Part shown: positions 6,200-8,476 of the stretch, one piece after another
How positions within the stretch are numbered: the stretch's first letter is position 1
Layout of the letters: the number at the start of each line of letters is the position of its first letter
Origin: Chloroflexota bacterium
Lineage (GTDB): Bacteria > Chloroflexota > Anaerolineae > Anaerolineales > UBA11579
NCBI GenBank assembly: GCA_003250455.1
Contig: QKGK01000053.1
Location: forward strand, 1-8,476
Reading direction: 5' to 3'
Length of the DNA: 8,476 nucleotides
Notes under the pieces: model-generated
The model's database searches: none
What the model was told of the DNA's origin: nothing
Seen by the model: only the letters and a program-made list of their open reading frames with translations
Translations under genes and position numbers: made by a program

Positions 6200-6267
6200 G
6201 CTCTCGATCAGGACAGAATCACGGTTTTGGCCGTGATTTTTGTTTGTTCTGATTGAGAGCATTTTTT
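6200..6267 (+). terminator. Nested stem-loop terminator of rpmB
   Basis: An inner hairpin AATCACGG/CCGTGATT (6217-6224/6231-6238) is followed by a T-rich run. It is enclosed by an outer 16-bp stem (6200-6215/6245-6260) with all positions paired, two as G-U on the plus strand, and this is followed by ATTTTTT (6261-6267). Both tiers look like terminators for plus-strand transcription. Confidence 0.8.
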
Positions 6268-6280
6268 GGTTAAAGAATTG

Positions 6281-6310
6281 CCCGCCAATAATCTTGGCGG
6301 GTTTTTATTT
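6281..6310 (+). terminator. Second rho-independent terminator downstream of rpmB
   Basis: CCCGCCAA, loop TAATC, TTGGCGGG, then TTTTTATTT. An 8-bp G/C-rich stem with a U-tail, oriented for the plus strand. In the minus direction the tail is only a weak CAATTCTTT. Confidence 0.85.
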
Positions 6311-6344
6311 GAAGAACGTACAGTATCTATAGAATGTGATATGG

Positions 6345-6369
6345 ATGCCCGCTAAAACCATGCGGGCAT
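6345..6369. repeat. Hairpin just past the rpe stop codon
   Basis: ATGCCCGC/GCGGGCAT (6345-6352/6362-6369) with a 9-nt loop. It lies 9 nt past the rpe stop on the minus strand and could mark its 3' end, but no U-run follows in that direction. Confidence 0.45.
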
Positions 6370-6378
6370 GACAAGAGG

Positions 6379-7047
6379 TTAGTTTTTTAGCAGTTTGCGC
6401 AGGGTGCGCAAGCCAGTGGCGATGCCTTCGGGATGCTTGTAGATGGCGCTGGCAATCGCATAGACATTCGCTCCGGCTGCCTGCGCCAGGGGGAGTGTCT
6501 CGGCGTCGATGCCGCCGTCCACCTGAATATCGACATCCAGGTTGTTTATTTCCACCCAGGTGCGGATCTGCCTGACCTTGTTGAGCATGGCGGGGATGAA
6601 TTTCTGCCCGGAATAACCGGGATTGACGGTCATCACCAGCACCATATCCACCAGCGGGAGTACCGGGAGGACTGCCTCAACAGGGGTGCCCGGGTTGATG
6701 GCGACAGACGCCCGGCAGCCGAGGTCGTGGATGGATTCCAGTGAGCGGTACAGGTTGGGACTGGCTTCGGTGTGGATAGTGATGTTGTACGCTCCGGCCT
6801 GGGCAAATTCTTTGAGGAATTTTTCCGGTCGTTCGATCATTAAATGCAGGTCCAGCGGCAGGCTGGTGGCCCGGCGGGCAGCTTCGACGATGAAGGGGCC
6901 CATGGTGATGTTGGGGACAAAATGGCCGTCCATCACGTCGATGTGGATCCAGTCGGTGCCGTATTTTTCGGCGGCTTGAATCTGCTCTCCCAGGCGGGTA
7001 AAGTCTGCACTGAGAATGGAAGCAGAGATTTTTGAAGGTCTGTGCAT
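6379..7047 (-). CDS. rpe: Ribulose-phosphate 3-epimerase
   Basis: A 222-residue TIM-barrel enzyme that interconverts D-ribulose 5-phosphate and D-xylulose 5-phosphate in the pentose phosphate pathway (and the Calvin cycle where present). Family motifs are intact: SILSADF (10-16), HIDVMDGHFVPN (35-46) with metal ligand His35 and Asp37, DLHLMI with His68, MTVNPGYSGQKF (138-149), and QVDGGI with catalytic Asp176. Length is standard. AGGA (7058-7055) seven nt before the ATG is a clear Shine-Dalgarno. It starts 21 nt after the kinase stop, so the two are probably one transcript. Kinase-rpe adjacency echoes prkC-rsgA-rpe of Bacillus. Confidence 0.97.
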   Translation of the reverse strand: MHRPSKISASILSADFTRLGEQIQAAEKYGTDWIHIDVMDGHFVPNITMGPFIVEAARRATSLPLDLHLMIERPEKFLKEFAQAGAYNITIHTEASPNLYRSLESIHDLGCRASVAINPGTPVEAVLPVLPLVDMVLVMTVNPGYSGQKFIPAMLNKVRQIRTWVEINNLDVDIQVDGGIDAETLPLAQAAGANVYAIASAIYKHPEGIATGLRTLRKLLKN

Positions 7048-7068
7048 GTCAAAATCCTGTTGAGGTCA

Positions 7069-8244
7069 TTAGAATATACTGTTATACACCCATATAAAGA
7101 AGGGAAATAGCCCGCCCCAGGCGGCCACAGCGATCAGGCTGAGGAATACCGTCACCCAGTCGATCTGGATGGGCGGGATCTCGGCTGGGGCTGAAGATAT
7201 ACTGCCATAGGGGGAAGTACGCCGGGGAGTCGGCTGGGAATCCGAGTGCCGTGACGAAGGGCGGGGTTCGCTGGGGACGGGGGTGCTGGCCGGGCGGGGA
7301 CGCGAGTGCCGCCGGGAGGAGGGCTGCCCGTTTGTTGGCCGACCGTTGGTCGGCTGGCTGGCAGGTCTGCCTTCCGTGGGGGTGGCAGAGGACTGCGGGC
7401 GGGCGCGCTGCTCTTCTTCCACTTCGCGCAGCACGATTTGCAGCACGCGGCCAAGCTGGTCGGCGGTGCGGTATCGGGCGGAGGGCTCTTTGGAGAGCAC
7501 TTTGAGGATGATGTCTTCCAGATTTTGCGGGATGAAGGGGTTCAGCTCCCTGGGAGGGATAGGGGTAGCCTCGCGGTGCATGCGGGCGAGCTCTTCGGAG
7601 GTCTTGCCGATGAAGGGAAGCTGCCCGGTGAACATCTGGTAGAGGATCACACCCAGCGAGTAAACGTCTGAGGCGGGTGAAGGGGCAGCGCCCCCGGCCT
7701 GTTCCGGGGAGAAAAACTGCGGCGAGCCCCACACCACGTCGGTGAGCTCGTCCGGGTTGATCGAGGCCAGGGCGCGGGCGATACCGAAGTCGGTGACCTT
7801 GCACTGCCAGTCCGGGGTGACGATCAGGTTGTGGGGTTTGACATCGCAGTGCACCAGCCCGGCCCGGTGGGCGTAGCCGATGCCCTTGCAGGCTTTGATG
7901 GCGATATCCAGGCCGCGCTCGATGGAAAGGCGGCCGCGCTCCTGGACGATGGAGTTGAGGTCTTTGCCGTTGACCAGTTCCATCACGATGTACAGGCGGG
8001 ACTGGTCGTAACCGAAGTCGTACACGGTGACAAGGTTGGCATGGCTGAGGTTGGCGGCGGCTTTGGCTTCCTGGCGGAAGCGTTCACGGAAGGCCGGGTC
8101 TTTGGCATATTTGGCGCGCAGCAGCTTGATAGCCACTTCGCGTTCGAGCATCAGGTCGGTGCCTTTGTAGACCATCGCCATGCCGCCGCGGCCGATCAGG
8201 GTGTGGAGCTTATACCGGTTGTTGAGGATCGTCTGTTCTTCCAT
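7069..8244 (-). CDS. Membrane-anchored Ser/Thr protein kinase (PrkC-like)
   Basis: A 391-residue Hanks-type kinase. The catalytic domain (~11-270) has the Gly loop GRGGMAMVYKG (18-28), Lys40 in AIK, Glu59 of helix C, HCDVKPHN (132-139) with Asp134 and DFG (152-154). The RD arginine is replaced by Cys133, making it a non-RD kinase that may not depend on activation-loop phosphorylation in the usual way. A Pro/Ser/Arg/Thr-rich, disordered-looking linker (~280-357) leads to one hydrophobic segment (~363-388) only three residues from the C-terminus. It is therefore tail-anchored with its kinase in the cytoplasm and no extracellular PASTA or other sensor domain. In the family, cytoplasmic targets include translation and cell-wall factors; the target here is unknown. 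The ATG at 8244 has only a weak GAAGAA upstream. No prpC-type phosphatase gene lies in the 232 bp to its right. Confidence 0.93.
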   Translation of the reverse strand: MEEQTILNNRYKLHTLIGRGGMAMVYKGTDLMLEREVAIKLLRAKYAKDPAFRERFRQEAKAAANLSHANLVTVYDFGYDQSRLYIVMELVNGKDLNSIVQERGRLSIERGLDIAIKACKGIGYAHRAGLVHCDVKPHNLIVTPDWQCKVTDFGIARALASINPDELTDVVWGSPQFFSPEQAGGAAPSPASDVYSLGVILYQMFTGQLPFIGKTSEELARMHREATPIPPRELNPFIPQNLEDIILKVLSKEPSARYRTADQLGRVLQIVLREVEEEQRARPQSSATPTEGRPASQPTNGRPTNGQPSSRRHSRPRPASTPVPSEPRPSSRHSDSQPTPRRTSPYGSISSAPAEIPPIQIDWVTVFLSLIAVAAWGGLFPFFIWVYNSIF

Positions 8245-8301
8245 GCCGTTCTTCTTGGTTTGGTTGGGTGGGAATATTTACGCTGAGAAGGGTTCCCGCC
8301 C

Positions 8302-8320
8302 GTGTGGATAGTTAATTGTA
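8302..8320 (-). promoter_or_regulatory. Kinase promoter candidate with TATCCACAC motif
   Basis: On the minus strand TACAAT (8320-8315) is a possible -10, about 70 nt before the ATG. CTATCCACAC (8311-8302) lies just after it, as at the GGDEF promoter. No convincing -35 is visible at 16-18 bp. Confidence 0.35.
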
Positions 8321-8355
8321 CCGGAAAGGGAGAGAGAATGATAGGGGGAGAGGGT

Positions 8356-8389
8356 GGTCAAGTAGTCAATCGGGCACCGAGTGACGAGG
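8356..8389 (+). repeat. Octamers plus GGCACCGAGTGACGAGG motif
   Basis: Two octamers GGTCAAGT and AGTCAATC (8356-8371) precede GGCACCGAGTGACGAGG (8373-8389), which agrees at 16 of 17 positions with 1365-1381. The hairpin repeat follows at 8402-8422, so the order of modules is the same as in 1309-1513. Confidence 0.65.
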
Positions 8390-8401
8390 GAGATGGTCGT
8401 C

Positions 8402-8422
8402 ATGCTGAGCGAAGTGAAGCAT
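8402..8422 (+). repeat. 21-nt hairpin repeat, copy 3
   Basis: Outer stem ATGCT/AGCAT, opposed GA/GA, inner GC/GU, GAA loop, then CCGCCGGGTTTTT. Stem bases differ from copy 2 by compensating changes (C to G and G to C). A small ATAGC/GCTAT hairpin follows (8436-8440/8446-8450). Confidence 0.75.
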
Positions 8423-8476
8423 CCGCCGGGTTTTTATAGCGGGCTGCTATCGTTGGGTCAAGAGCAGTGTGCCTGG

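Overview
The window looks like a chromosomal segment of a Gram-positive-like, free-living bacterium, most likely a member of the Chloroflexota (Anaerolineae type). This is an inference. It rests on the FakA-like kinase followed by two DegV proteins, a Gls24-type protein, a PrkC-like kinase with a Pro/Ser/Arg-rich linker, the style of the GGDEF protein, and intergenic DNA full of short degenerate repeats. No phage, plasmid, CRISPR or insertion-sequence gene is visible, and no tRNA or rRNA was seen.

Layout, left to right. Positions 110-1201 (minus) encode a protein with two degenerate GGDEF domains. Positions 1202-1810 hold no gene. They contain a promoter for the GGDEF gene and a repeat-rich block: an 8-bp AGTC-phased tandem repeat, a 33-bp imperfect inverted-repeat pair 424 bp across, two copies of a 21-nt hairpin family, and a 10-bp-period repeat. 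Positions 5648 down to 1811 (minus) form a four-gene operon: a Gls24/Asp23 protein (5295-5648), a FakA-type DAK2 kinase (3516-5198), a divergent DegV protein (2655-3503) and a more canonical DegV protein (1811-2647). A 331-bp divergent intergenic region (5649-5979) holds a strong promoter for rpmB, a palindromic operator candidate in front of the operon, and a long hairpin. rpmB (5980-6162, plus) is followed by a nested stem-loop terminator and a second classic terminator. Then come rpe (6379-7047, minus) and, upstream of it, a membrane-anchored Ser/Thr kinase (7069-8244, minus), probably one transcript. The right edge (8245-8476) carries the kinase promoter region and a second copy of the composite repeat seen in 1309-1513.

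How the genes fit together. FakA and DegV/FakB proteins phosphorylate fatty acids to acyl-phosphate for phospholipid synthesis; FakA-Gls24 adjacency is common. From memory, the order kinase, rpe, rpmB on the opposite strand, Gls24/YloU, FakA/YloV matches the Bacillus subtilis prkC-rpe-rpmB-yloU-yloV block with the same relative orientations; rsgA, thiN and spoVM are absent here and two degV genes follow fakA. The window therefore looks like an old conserved housekeeping cluster, not a mobile island. Its unusual parts are protein-level: paired GGDEF domains that both lack the canonical motif, and two DegV paralogues that differ at ligand-binding positions. The intergenic repeats show base-pair covariation.
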